Shown: one piece after another, positions 1 through 6,565 of the stretch
Position numbering within the stretch: position 1 is the first letter of the stretch
Layout: the number at the start of each line of letters is the position of its first letter
Assembly: GCA_023398155.1 (NCBI GenBank)
Contig: JAEWSV010000171.1
Location: forward strand, 1 to 6,631
Origin: Spirochaetota bacterium
GTDB lineage: Bacteria > Spirochaetota > Spirochaetia > Treponematales > Breznakiellaceae
Reading direction: 5' to 3'
Length of the DNA: 6,631 nucleotides
The notes under the pieces: generated by a model
Databases searched by the model: none
What the model was told of the DNA's origin: nothing
What the model saw: the letters and a program-made list of their open reading frames with translations, nothing else
Program-made: the position numbers and the translations under genes

Positions 1-1939
1 GGATGATATCGGTCATAGCGGTCAGGTACTCGTTGAGATGATTAACCAGCTCCTGGGGCGTCATGTTTTCCGAGAGCGTCGTGAATCCGCGGATATCGGA
101 GAAAAGGACGGTGAGTTCCTTGTCGACGCCGCCGAGCTCCGGGGGATTCTCGAGTATCTGATCCACAACGCGCGGGCTTACGTATTTCCCGAACGTGGCG
201 CGGATCATTTTCTTATCCCGTTCCTCGGTCATGGCGCGGTAGGAAACGACCGCCACGAACGTGAAGACCATACCCAGGGCCGGAGTCGGAAAGTCCACGA
301 TCAGTTCGCGATATTCAAAGATGAAGGTCACGGCCAGGAAGAATACGACTATGCCGACCAACACGGTCGCGAGCGACCACGGCGCGGAGAACCGTGAACT
401 TACGTAGGCTACCGCCATGACCAGGGCTGCAAGCAGGAGGAGGTCCACCACCCGAGGCACCGGGCGCAGGAAAGAATCCATGAGGATGGTATTGAGGGCG
501 TTCGCATGGATTTCGATGCCGTACATCAAACCGTACGGCGTCGGCTTCTCATCCTGGGCGATACCGTCCGCGAAAGGTCCGACCATGAGGATCTTTCCGC
601 CTACCGCTTTGGTGCGCGGCCAAGTTTCAGGATCGGGGCCCGGTACCCGGTCCGCGTACCCTGCGTACGACCGGATCGGGAAGGTCTGATAACCGTCGAT
701 CGAAGAAGAAGAACGCTTACCCATGAAGTTTATGATCATGCTGCCGTTCTCATCGATCGGGATGGACAGCTCGGAAATGGTCCGCCGAGCCGCCGGCTTA
801 ACGAGGTTCCCCTCCCCGTCATATTCGTCCTTACCGAGCGGAACGGAGTACGGAATCCGCGAGTCGGTCGTGGCATCATAAACGGTTGGATGCGGAATAA
901 GGATGCGGGAGCCGAATTCGACCGTGACTTCATCCATGCCGACGCCAAAATAATCCATGGCCAGGGAGAGCGTGATAGCCGGAATGAAGGAATCCCGATA
1001 TTTCCTTACCACGTGGTAGCTTTCTTCCGCCACCCCGTCCCCGTCCGCGTCGACCACGACCGGAGGAGAATCGGCCTCCAATTCCTTCTTGAGTCGAGCG
1101 AGGATTTCTCCGGTGAGCGGAGCGCGGATCGCGTGAGGAAGGCCCTTATCGTCTATCCAGGCGAGCCGCTCGTAGGAGGCGGAATCAACGTCATATCCGA
1201 CGGAAAGATTCTCTAAACGGATCTGCTCTACTTCCTTGGAGAGCTTCGCGACGAGAGGTTGTCGGCGGTACGTTTGATCGTTGTCTTCGGTGTAATTGGC
1301 GTGGCCGTATCCGCTCAGTTTCTCCGCATACGGCTTGAGCGGCGCCTGGAGTCCGTAGAAATCCGCAGCTTCGCGCCAGGGTCCCGTAATTGATTTGAAC
1401 GCACCGAAGCGTTTAGAGAGGACCTCATGCCGAGCCATCATTCGGTCATATGATTCATAATCGCCGACATGTATATCGAGCACCGATTCCATGAAGACGC
1501 GGTTCGATTCGCCGATGCTTCGTACGAACCTAGCGTCATCCGCAGGATTCCGATCCGGTTCGATGAAAAAAACATCCAAAAAAAGGGCGCTTTCCCGCTC
1601 GCGCTGGTCCTTGATACGGGTAAACGAGTCGACGAGGTTCGCGTGGACCGAACGAGGAAACGGCCATTTCCCGAATCGATCCAGGCTCCTCGTATCGATA
1701 CCGATGATGATGATGTCGTCCGATATTTTTGGATTCTTGACCTTCACGGTCACCCCTTCCTGTACGGAAGTGGCGGTTATGAGGTCCTTGAGCGCGAAAT
1801 GGAGGTCGACAGTCTTAGTGTTAAGTCCGGAAAAAATCCGCGTCGTAGCACCGAGGAACGTCAGAATCAGGAACACGAAGGCACCGATAACGAAACCGAA
1901 GGTCCGGGTCTCGAGCATTTTCGGACGTTTCTTGGCCAT
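1..1939 (-). CDS. CHASE2-domain class III adenylate/guanylate cyclase (3' end beyond the window)
   Basis: The reading frame is open from the ATG at 1939 to the left edge: 646 complete codons, continuing outside. It is an inner-membrane receptor cyclase that would make cAMP or cGMP from ATP or GTP. Layout: a membrane segment at about 13-33; a large extracytoplasmic CHASE2 sensor at about 34-497; three closely spaced membrane segments at about 498-515, 521-541 and 548-568; a linker with F-G-K-Y-V-S-P-R-V-V (583-592); and the start of the catalytic domain, L-F-S-D-I-R-G-F-T (612-620), where Asp615 is the expected first metal ligand. CHASE2 hallmarks are I-I-G-I-D-T-R-S-L...G-K-W-P-F-P-R (78-96) and G-G-K-I-L-M-V-G-P (447-455) followed by Y-G-I-E-I-H-A-N (473-480). 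The sensor is long for CHASE2 and carries a D-A-D-G-D-G loop at 297-302. Residues choosing ATP or GTP and the second metal ligand lie outside, so the product is undecided. The gene is last of the visible run. Confidence 0.93.
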   Translation of the reverse strand, partial: MAKKRPKMLETRTFGFVIGAFVFLILTFLGATTRIFSGLNTKTVDLHFALKDLITATSVQEGVTVKVKNPKISDDIIIIGIDTRSLDRFGKWPFPRSVHANLVDSFTRIKDQRERESALFLDVFFIEPDRNPADDARFVRSIGESNRVFMESVLDIHVGDYESYDRMMARHEVLSKRFGAFKSITGPWREAADFYGLQAPLKPYAEKLSGYGHANYTEDNDQTYRRQPLVAKLSKEVEQIRLENLSVGYDVDSASYERLAWIDDKGLPHAIRAPLTGEILARLKKELEADSPPVVVDADGDGVAEESYHVVRKYRDSFIPAITLSLAMDYFGVGMDEVTVEFGSRILIPHPTVYDATTDSRIPYSVPLGKDEYDGEGNLVKPAARRTISELSIPIDENGSMIINFMGKRSSSSIDGYQTFPIRSYAGYADRVPGPDPETWPRTKAVGGKILMVGPFADGIAQDEKPTPYGLMYGIEIHANALNTILMDSFLRPVPRVVDLLLLAALVMAVAYVSSRFSAPWSLATVLVGIVVFFLAVTFIFEYRELIVDFPTPALGMVFTFVAVVSYRAMTEERDKKMIRATFGKYVSPRVVDQILENPPELGGVDKELTVLFSDIRGFTTLSENMTPQELVNHLNEYLTAMTDII

Positions 1940-1944
1940 CTTCG

Positions 1945-1949
1945 CCTCC
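1945..1949 (-). promoter_or_regulatory. Ribosome binding site of the CHASE2 cyclase gene
   Basis: GGAGG lies 5 bases before the ATG at 1939-1937, within the 30-base gap after the TPR gene stop. The gap holds no hairpin with a T-run, so nothing suggests termination between the two genes. Confidence 0.85.
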
Positions 1950-1969
1950 GTATTCCGATCCTTAGCTTA

Positions 1970-2662
1970 CTAGTTTAACCCTTCCGCCGCCATGGTCAGA
2001 AGTCTTCCCTGCGCCAACTTTGCCCAAGAATCGTTCGGCCAGGCCTCTACGATTTTCTTATAGGCCGCGGTCGCCGCCTGGTAATCTTTTCGCTCCTCGT
2101 TCAGCCGCCCGACGGCGAGATAGGCGCGCGGCGCCTGGGCGAAGGTTTTCTCGTAGGTATTCGCGCATCGGGAATAGAGCTCGAGCGCGCGGGTACCGTC
2201 GCCGAGTTCTTCCGCCGCGGCCGCAGCGTTATAAACGGAAACCGGCGCGAGATAGCTGTTCGGAAGCGCATCGGCCGCGGCGAGCCAAGCGGTAACGGCT
2301 TCGGTCCATTCCTTCCTATCGGCGCGGATACCGGCCGCGATCGAATGAGCGCGGGCAGCGGAATAGCCGGAATGGCCGGTCGCGAACGCCTGGAGCTCGG
2401 CGAGCAACGCGGTCGCCGCTTCGCCCTTCTTCGCTTCATCGGTATCGATCCGGATCGTATCGTATCGCTCAGCCAACGCCTCTACGGCGGCGATAGCCTT
2501 TTCTTTATTGGAATCGAGAATAGCGATCGTAGCCCCGAAAACGATGACGCCGAGGATAATCACGGCGACGCCTACGAGCAGGCCGATCCTGTTCTTCTGG
2601 ATAAATGCGACGAGTCTATCGGAAAACTTGACGGACTCGGTCTTCACGGGTGCGTTGGCCAT
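1970..2662 (-). CDS. Membrane-anchored tetratricopeptide-repeat protein
   Basis: The product is 230 residues. A short basic N-terminus is followed by one hydrophobic segment at about 27-49 (G-L-L-V-G-V-A-V-I-I-L-G-V-I-V-F-G), then an alanine-rich helical region to the end. Helix pairs with TPR character lie at about 100-133, 142-172 and 178-211; the last contains Y-L-A-V-G-R-L-N and Y-K-K-I-V-E-A-W-P. Basic residues before the membrane segment (K-N-R) suggest the N-terminus is inside and the TPR part faces the periplasm; there is no signal-peptidase site or lipobox. The layout recalls YfgM-like TPR proteins, but I cannot assign a specific function. TPR domains usually bind other proteins. The gene starts 7 bases after the sigma-54 activator ends and precedes the CHASE2 cyclase by 30 bases, so a partner in the same membrane is plausible. 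The start is supported by a ribosome binding site. Confidence 0.85.
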   Translation of the reverse strand: MANAPVKTESVKFSDRLVAFIQKNRIGLLVGVAVIILGVIVFGATIAILDSNKEKAIAAVEALAERYDTIRIDTDEAKKGEAATALLAELQAFATGHSGYSAARAHSIAAGIRADRKEWTEAVTAWLAAADALPNSYLAPVSVYNAAAAAEELGDGTRALELYSRCANTYEKTFAQAPRAYLAVGRLNEERKDYQAATAAYKKIVEAWPNDSWAKLAQGRLLTMAAEGLN

Positions 2663-2669
2663 GGTGCGA

Positions 2670-4184
2670 TCACTCCTTGGGATTGACGATTTCAAGTTCT
2701 TTTATTAGCCGAGAAAGATACGTACGTTGGATGTCCAGCGACTTCGCGGTCTCGGTTTGATTCCAATTCTTTTCTTCGAGCGCTTTTTGTATAAAGTGTT
2801 TCTTAAAAACAGTCAAAGCGGTCTTCAGGTTCCGACCGGTGAAGGTTGAGGAGCTTACGTTCGATTTGGTGTCGAGTAGAAGATCCTCGCTTCGGATCAT
2901 GCGATCTTTGCCTATCACGCAAGCCCGTTCGATGGCGTTTTCTAATTCTCGCACATTTCCCGGCCAGGAATAAGAAAGGATCGCCTCCATGGCGTCGTCG
3001 GAGAATCCGTCGAACTGTTTTTTGGTCTCGCGCCTGAACTTTTTCAGGAAAAACTGCGCGAGTTCGGGAATATCCTCCGGCCTTTGCCGGAGCGGCGGAA
3101 TGTAGATCGGAAGGACGTTCAAACGGTAGTAGAGGTCGCTACGGAACTCTCCGCGCTCCATGAGCGCCTCGATATCCCGATTTGTCGCGGCCAGAATACG
3201 CACGTCCACGGTTATCGATTCGCTCGAGCCGACTTTTTCGAAACTCCGTTGCTGAATGACGCGAAGTAATTTGGCTTGAAGCTTGAGCGGTAAGTCCCCG
3301 ATTTCATCTAGGAAAATCGTACCGCCGTCCGCTATCTCGAAGCGGCCTCTCCGGTTCTGCACCGCGTCGGTGAACGCTCCCTTCACGTGTCCGAAAAGCT
3401 CACTCTCGAGTAAACCCTCGGGCAAGGCTGCGCAGTTGACGCGCACGAAGGGGGCGTTACGCCGTTGGCTTCGGAGATGGATCTGCTCGGCGAAGAGCTC
3501 CTTCCCTACCCCGCTTTCGCCCAGGATCAGCACGGACGAATCGGTCTTGGCGACCCTATCTATGATCTCTAGTTTTTCCAGGACGATCGGGCTCTTCGCG
3601 ATGAGAGTATGGTAACCGCGGTCCGTCGTGATCTGGTCTTGAAGGAAGTGGATCTCTTCCCGGGCCTTTTCGAAGCTCCGGGCGTTTTGGATGGCCAGGG
3701 CCGCCTGGTTCGCGAAGATCTCGAGCCACTGGAGGTCGTCTTGCGAAAAGTCCTTCCCGTCCTTCTTGTTGATCATCTCTATCACGCCGATGCACTCGTC
3801 CTTCATACGCATGGGCACGGCGAGCATGGTCCGGGAGGCATAGTCGATCTTCTTTGAGATATCGACGAAGTGACGCTTGTCGCTTTCAACGTCGTTGATG
3901 ATGAGCGAGGTGTTATGCTGGGCGACCCAGCCAGCGATACCCTCCCCCATGTTGAGGGAGTATTTCCGGACCGCGTCGCCTTTAGATCCGAGGGCGATTT
4001 CGAAATATAGTTTGGAAGACTCTTTATCGACGAGGAGGAGGCTGGACGCCTCCCCCTCGGTTAACCGGGTCGCGGATTCAAGTATCCGGGTAAGCAGCGA
4101 TCGAATATCCGTAAAGTTTGAGTTGATAAGAGCGTTTATCTCTATCAGCGTATTGAACTTACGGACATCGATCGATGACAGCAT
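2670..4184 (-). CDS. GAF-domain sigma-54-dependent transcriptional activator (bacterial enhancer-binding protein, FhlA-like layout)
   Basis: This 504-residue cytoplasmic DNA-binding ATPase would remodel sigma-54 RNA polymerase at -24/-12 promoters. Domains in order: GAF sensor (about 24-166), a helical linker (about 168-190), AAA+ domain (about 195-425) and a C-terminal Fis-type helix-turn-helix (about 466-496). Visible AAA+ motifs are Walker A G-E-S-G-V-G-K-E (222-229), the sigma-54 contact loop as GAFTDA (269-274) instead of the usual GAFTGA, Walker B G-G-T-I-F-L-D-E (287-294), the arginine-finger region F-R-S-D-L-Y-Y-R (347-354) and sensor II W-P-G-N-V-R-E-L (407-414). There is no phospho-receiver domain, so control is probably by a ligand of the GAF domain. 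That domain carries N139-K140...F146...D150, part of the NKFDE pattern of cyclic-nucleotide-binding GAF domains. The ATG follows the S1 stop by 10 bases with no good ribosome binding site, suggesting coupled translation. Length is complete; target genes are not visible here. Confidence 0.93.
   Translation of the reverse strand: MLSSIDVRKFNTLIEINALINSNFTDIRSLLTRILESATRLTEGEASSLLLVDKESSKLYFEIALGSKGDAVRKYSLNMGEGIAGWVAQHNTSLIINDVESDKRHFVDISKKIDYASRTMLAVPMRMKDECIGVIEMINKKDGKDFSQDDLQWLEIFANQAALAIQNARSFEKAREEIHFLQDQITTDRGYHTLIAKSPIVLEKLEIIDRVAKTDSSVLILGESGVGKELFAEQIHLRSQRRNAPFVRVNCAALPEGLLESELFGHVKGAFTDAVQNRRGRFEIADGGTIFLDEIGDLPLKLQAKLLRVIQQRSFEKVGSSESITVDVRILAATNRDIEALMERGEFRSDLYYRLNVLPIYIPPLRQRPEDIPELAQFFLKKFRRETKKQFDGFSDDAMEAILSYSWPGNVRELENAIERACVIGKDRMIRSEDLLLDTKSNVSSSTFTGRNLKTALTVFKKHFIQKALEEKNWNQTETAKSLDIQRTYLSRLIKELEIVNPKE
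2673..2678 (-). promoter_or_regulatory. Ribosome binding site of the TPR protein gene
   Basis: AAGGAG, formed by the last two codons (Lys-Glu) of the sigma-54 activator, lies 10 bases before the ATG at 2662-2660. This favours ATG 2662 over an in-frame TTG at 2695, which would add 11 residues overlapping the activator gene. Confidence 0.7.
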
Positions 4185-4191
4185 ACCACTG

Positions 4192-4203
4192 GGCTCAAGA
4201 GCC
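4192..4203 (-). other. Small perfect inverted repeat over the S1 stop codon
   Basis: On the minus strand GGCTC-TT-GAGCC forms a perfect 5-base-pair stem. It can also be drawn as a 4-bp stem with a CUUG tetraloop. It contains the TGA stop of the fused gene (4197-4195) and ends 7 bases before the ATG of the sigma-54 activator. No run of U follows, so it is not an intrinsic terminator. Its role is unknown, and a 5-bp stem can arise by chance. Confidence 0.35.
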
Positions 4204-6564
4204 TATCGAATTACCCTTTGACTTGAGGAAATCCCCGAGAGTGTAGGTCGATTCGTCGGCTTCCTCCGCCGCCATGTACCGCGAAAGCTCCTCGCGCTGA
4301 ACCTTCTTCTGGTAATCACGGATGGAGAACGCGATCTTCTGCTTGTCGCTCTGCATCTCGATGATGACGGCCTTGATCTTATCGCCGACCTGGTACTTCT
4401 TGAGCGCCTCGTCGTAAGAATCGTCGCGGTTCTCCACCAAGTTAGACTTGTGGATAAGCCCTTCGATTCCGCCGGGGACGCGGACGAAGATACCGAAATC
4501 GGTGATGGAAGAGATTTCACCTTCGACCATCGAGCCGACCTTGTAGACGCTCGCGAAGGTCTGCCAGGGATCGTCGGAGAGCTGCTTCACGCCGAGGCGG
4601 ATGGACCGATTCTCCGGTTCGCAGGCGATGACCATTACCTCGACGTCTGAGCCGACCTGGAGCTCGCTGCCCGGGTGTTTGACCTTTTTAGTCCAGGAGA
4701 GGTCGTCGGCGTGGAGGAAGCCGTCGATACCGTCTTCGAGTTCGACGAAGGCGCCCGCGTTGGTGAGCTTGACGACCTTGCGCGTGAGGCGCGTGCCGAT
4801 CGGATACCGCTCAGCGACATCCGTCCACGGATTCGCGGTGACCTGCTTGAGGCCGAGCGAAACGCGGCCGGCCTGGAGGTCGTATCCGAGGATCATGCAC
4901 TCGACTTCGTCGCCGATCTTGAGTACCTCTTCCGGCTTCTGGATCTTCTTGATCCAGGAGAACTCGGAGATATGGGCGAGTCCCTCGATCCCCTCTTCCA
5001 GCTCGATGAACGCGCCGAAATCGGTGAGCTTGGTGACGTGGCCCTTCACCACGTCGTTGACGTGATACTTATCCTCGAAATGGATCCACGGATCGTCGGT
5101 GAAGTGCTTAAGCGACAGATTGATGCGCTTTTCCACCGGATCGATGCGTATGACCTTGAGCTTTATCTCTTGGCCCTTCTTGACGAAGTCCTTCGGACGG
5201 GTCACGTGGCCCCAGCTCATATCGTTGATATGGAGGAGGCCGTCGAAACCGCCGAGGTCGATGAACGAACCGAAGGAGGTGAAACTCTTCACCGCGCCGA
5301 CGACTTCGTCGCCGATCTGGGTATTGGCATAGAAGGTTTCGCGCCGCTTCTCGATTTCTTCTTCGAGCCACTTACGGCGATTGACGACGATATTGACCTT
5401 GCCGTCGGAGTACAGGCGCTCGACGTAAAAGCTCGTCTTCATGCCGATGAGCTTCTCGGGCTTGTCCACCTTCTGGGAATCGGACTGGCTGATGGGCAGG
5501 AACGCGCGGACGCCCGCGCCGAGGTTGACCTCGTAACCGCCTTTGACGACCTTATCGATAGTGCCTTCGACCACGGCGTGATCTTGGAAAGCCTGCCGGA
5601 GGTTCTTCCAGAACACCTTGACGTCGGCCTTCTGCTTAGAAACGATGACTTCGCCGTGCTTGTTCTCTTTGGCGATGAGGACTACGGAAACGGTATCCCC
5701 GATTTTCGGGATTTCGGTGAACTCCGCGATCGGAATCTTGCCCTCGGACTTGTAACCGACGTCGATGAAGACCTGGTCGGCGGTGACCTGGATAACGAAA
5801 CCGTCTACGAGCTGACCTTCTTCGAGCTGCTCGAGGGACTTAAGATACTCTTCCTGTAATTGTGTCTGGATGTTGTCCGCGGAGTGCTTCGACCCATCCA
5901 TTTCCACTTCCATCTGACCCATGGTTGATCCTTGTATCTGAATTTTCCGTACCAATTTGTCATAAACTTGATCGATGGTCAAGTCCGAGGTGTCCAAATA
6001 GGTCACCCCGGGGGCTACTTTCAAACTACCTTCTTCTTTATTACGATCGATTTCGTCCCGCTCCGCGATGGTCGCTTCGATCTCCGCGAGCGTGAGCCGC
6101 GAGACTCCCTGCTCGTACCTTCGTCGGGCACGGGATTGGACCGAAGCGTCCAGGTAAAAGCGGCGTTCCGCATGCGGGAAGACCACCGTGGTCATGTCCC
6201 TTCCTTCAACGACGATGTCCTTCCCCTTCGCGATAGACCGGACGAGGTCGTTCACGACGTGGCGGATGGGCACGATGGACGAGAGCCGGGCGACCGCGCG
6301 GTCTACCGCGTCCGAGTGGAGCTCGGCGTCGACGTCCTCGCCGTTCAAGATGACGTGGCCGTCTCGGTAATCGATCGCGGCGCCGACCGCGAACGCGAGG
6401 GCGGCTTCTGGATCGGTCGGCTCTATACCGCGACGCAGGCAACCGAGGGTGAGCGCCCGGTAGAGGTTGCCCGAATTGACGTAGGTGAACCCGAGGCGCT
6501 CGGCGAGGATGCGGGCGATGGTGCTCTTACCCGATCCCGCGGGCCCATCCATTGCGATGACCAT
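4195..6564 (-). CDS. cmk-rpsA: Fused cytidylate kinase / 30S ribosomal protein S1
   Basis: This is a 789-residue two-part cytoplasmic protein. Residues 1 to about 210 are a cytidylate kinase, which phosphorylates CMP/dCMP with ATP in pyrimidine nucleotide salvage. Visible motifs are the P-loop GPAGSGKS (7-14), N-S-G-N-L-Y-R (30-36), G-R-D-M-T-T-V-V-F-P (121-130), a lid-like R-D-E-I-D-R-N-K (169-176) and L-D-T-S (190-193). Residues 215-789 are a full-length ribosomal protein S1, which helps recruit mRNA to the small subunit. It has six S1 (OB-fold) repeats at about 249-311, 330-396, 416-485, 501-572, 588-660 and 675-747. Repeats 3 to 6 are alike and are joined by K-[HQ]-x(4)-[DN]-P-W spacers. 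There is no stop between the halves, so the fusion looks genuine. Several kinase positions differ from the E. coli pattern, and the joint contains an internal ribosome binding site and ATG (see separate entries). The sigma-54 activator starts 10 bases downstream. Confidence 0.93.
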   Translation of the reverse strand: MVIAMDGPAGSGKSTIARILAERLGFTYVNSGNLYRALTLGCLRRGIEPTDPEAALAFAVGAAIDYRDGHVILNGEDVDAELHSDAVDRAVARLSSIVPIRHVVNDLVRSIAKGKDIVVEGRDMTTVVFPHAERRFYLDASVQSRARRRYEQGVSRLTLAEIEATIAERDEIDRNKEEGSLKVAPGVTYLDTSDLTIDQVYDKLVRKIQIQGSTMGQMEVEMDGSKHSADNIQTQLQEEYLKSLEQLEEGQLVDGFVIQVTADQVFIDVGYKSEGKIPIAEFTEIPKIGDTVSVVLIAKENKHGEVIVSKQKADVKVFWKNLRQAFQDHAVVEGTIDKVVKGGYEVNLGAGVRAFLPISQSDSQKVDKPEKLIGMKTSFYVERLYSDGKVNIVVNRRKWLEEEIEKRRETFYANTQIGDEVVGAVKSFTSFGSFIDLGGFDGLLHINDMSWGHVTRPKDFVKKGQEIKLKVIRIDPVEKRINLSLKHFTDDPWIHFEDKYHVNDVVKGHVTKLTDFGAFIELEEGIEGLAHISEFSWIKKIQKPEEVLKIGDEVECMILGYDLQAGRVSLGLKQVTANPWTDVAERYPIGTRLTRKVVKLTNAGAFVELEDGIDGFLHADDLSWTKKVKHPGSELQVGSDVEVMVIACEPENRSIRLGVKQLSDDPWQTFASVYKVGSMVEGEISSITDFGIFVRVPGGIEGLIHKSNLVENRDDSYDEALKKYQVGDKIKAVIIEMQSDKQKIAFSIRDYQKKVQREELSRYMAAEEADESTYTLGDFLKSKGNSIGS
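5920..5933 (-). promoter_or_regulatory. rpsA: Internal ribosome binding site and ATG at the Cmk/S1 joint (candidate start of free S1)
   Basis: Inside the fused gene, AAGGA (5933-5929) lies 6 bases before an in-frame ATG (5922-5920, residue Met215). This is the spacing of a normal bacterial start. It falls between the last kinase helix (Y-D-K-L-V-R-K-I, 201-208) and the acidic start of S1 (M-G-Q-M-E-V-E-M-D). Initiation here would give a 575-residue protein with all six S1 repeats, close to the 557 residues of E. coli S1. Whether it is used is inference; the placement is seen directly. Confidence 0.55.
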
Positions 6565-6565
6565 T

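Noticed and set aside
506..1216. A 236-codon plus-strand frame, with shorter ones at 38-397, 1469-1978 and 1491-1973
   Set aside because: All lie opposite the CHASE2 cyclase, which reads through without a stop and has clear family motifs. The plus-strand products are rich in Arg and Asp with no family signature.
1702..1716. Short GAT triplet repeat in the cyclase gene
   Set aside because: It encodes a run of Ile and Asp at the start of the CHASE2 core (D-D-I-I-I-I-G), is only a few units long, and is explained by the protein sequence.
1940..1969. Possible terminator or promoter between the TPR gene and the cyclase gene
   Set aside because: The 30-base gap holds only the GGAGG ribosome binding site and no inverted repeat or T-tract.
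2663..2695. TTG start at 2695 for the TPR protein
   Set aside because: It would overlap the sigma-54 activator gene by 26 bases and add 11 residues unlike a membrane-protein N-terminus. The ATG at 2662 has AAGGAG upstream.
4237..5818. DNA-level repeats inside rpsA
   Set aside because: They reflect the six homologous S1 protein repeats and are not separate repeat elements.
4675..5859. A 394-codon open frame on the plus strand opposite rpsA
   Set aside because: It is an antisense shadow of the biased codons of the S1 repeats. It has a low-complexity Leu/Asp/Glu-rich composition, no recognisable domain and no clear ribosome binding site, while the minus-strand frame is unmistakable S1.
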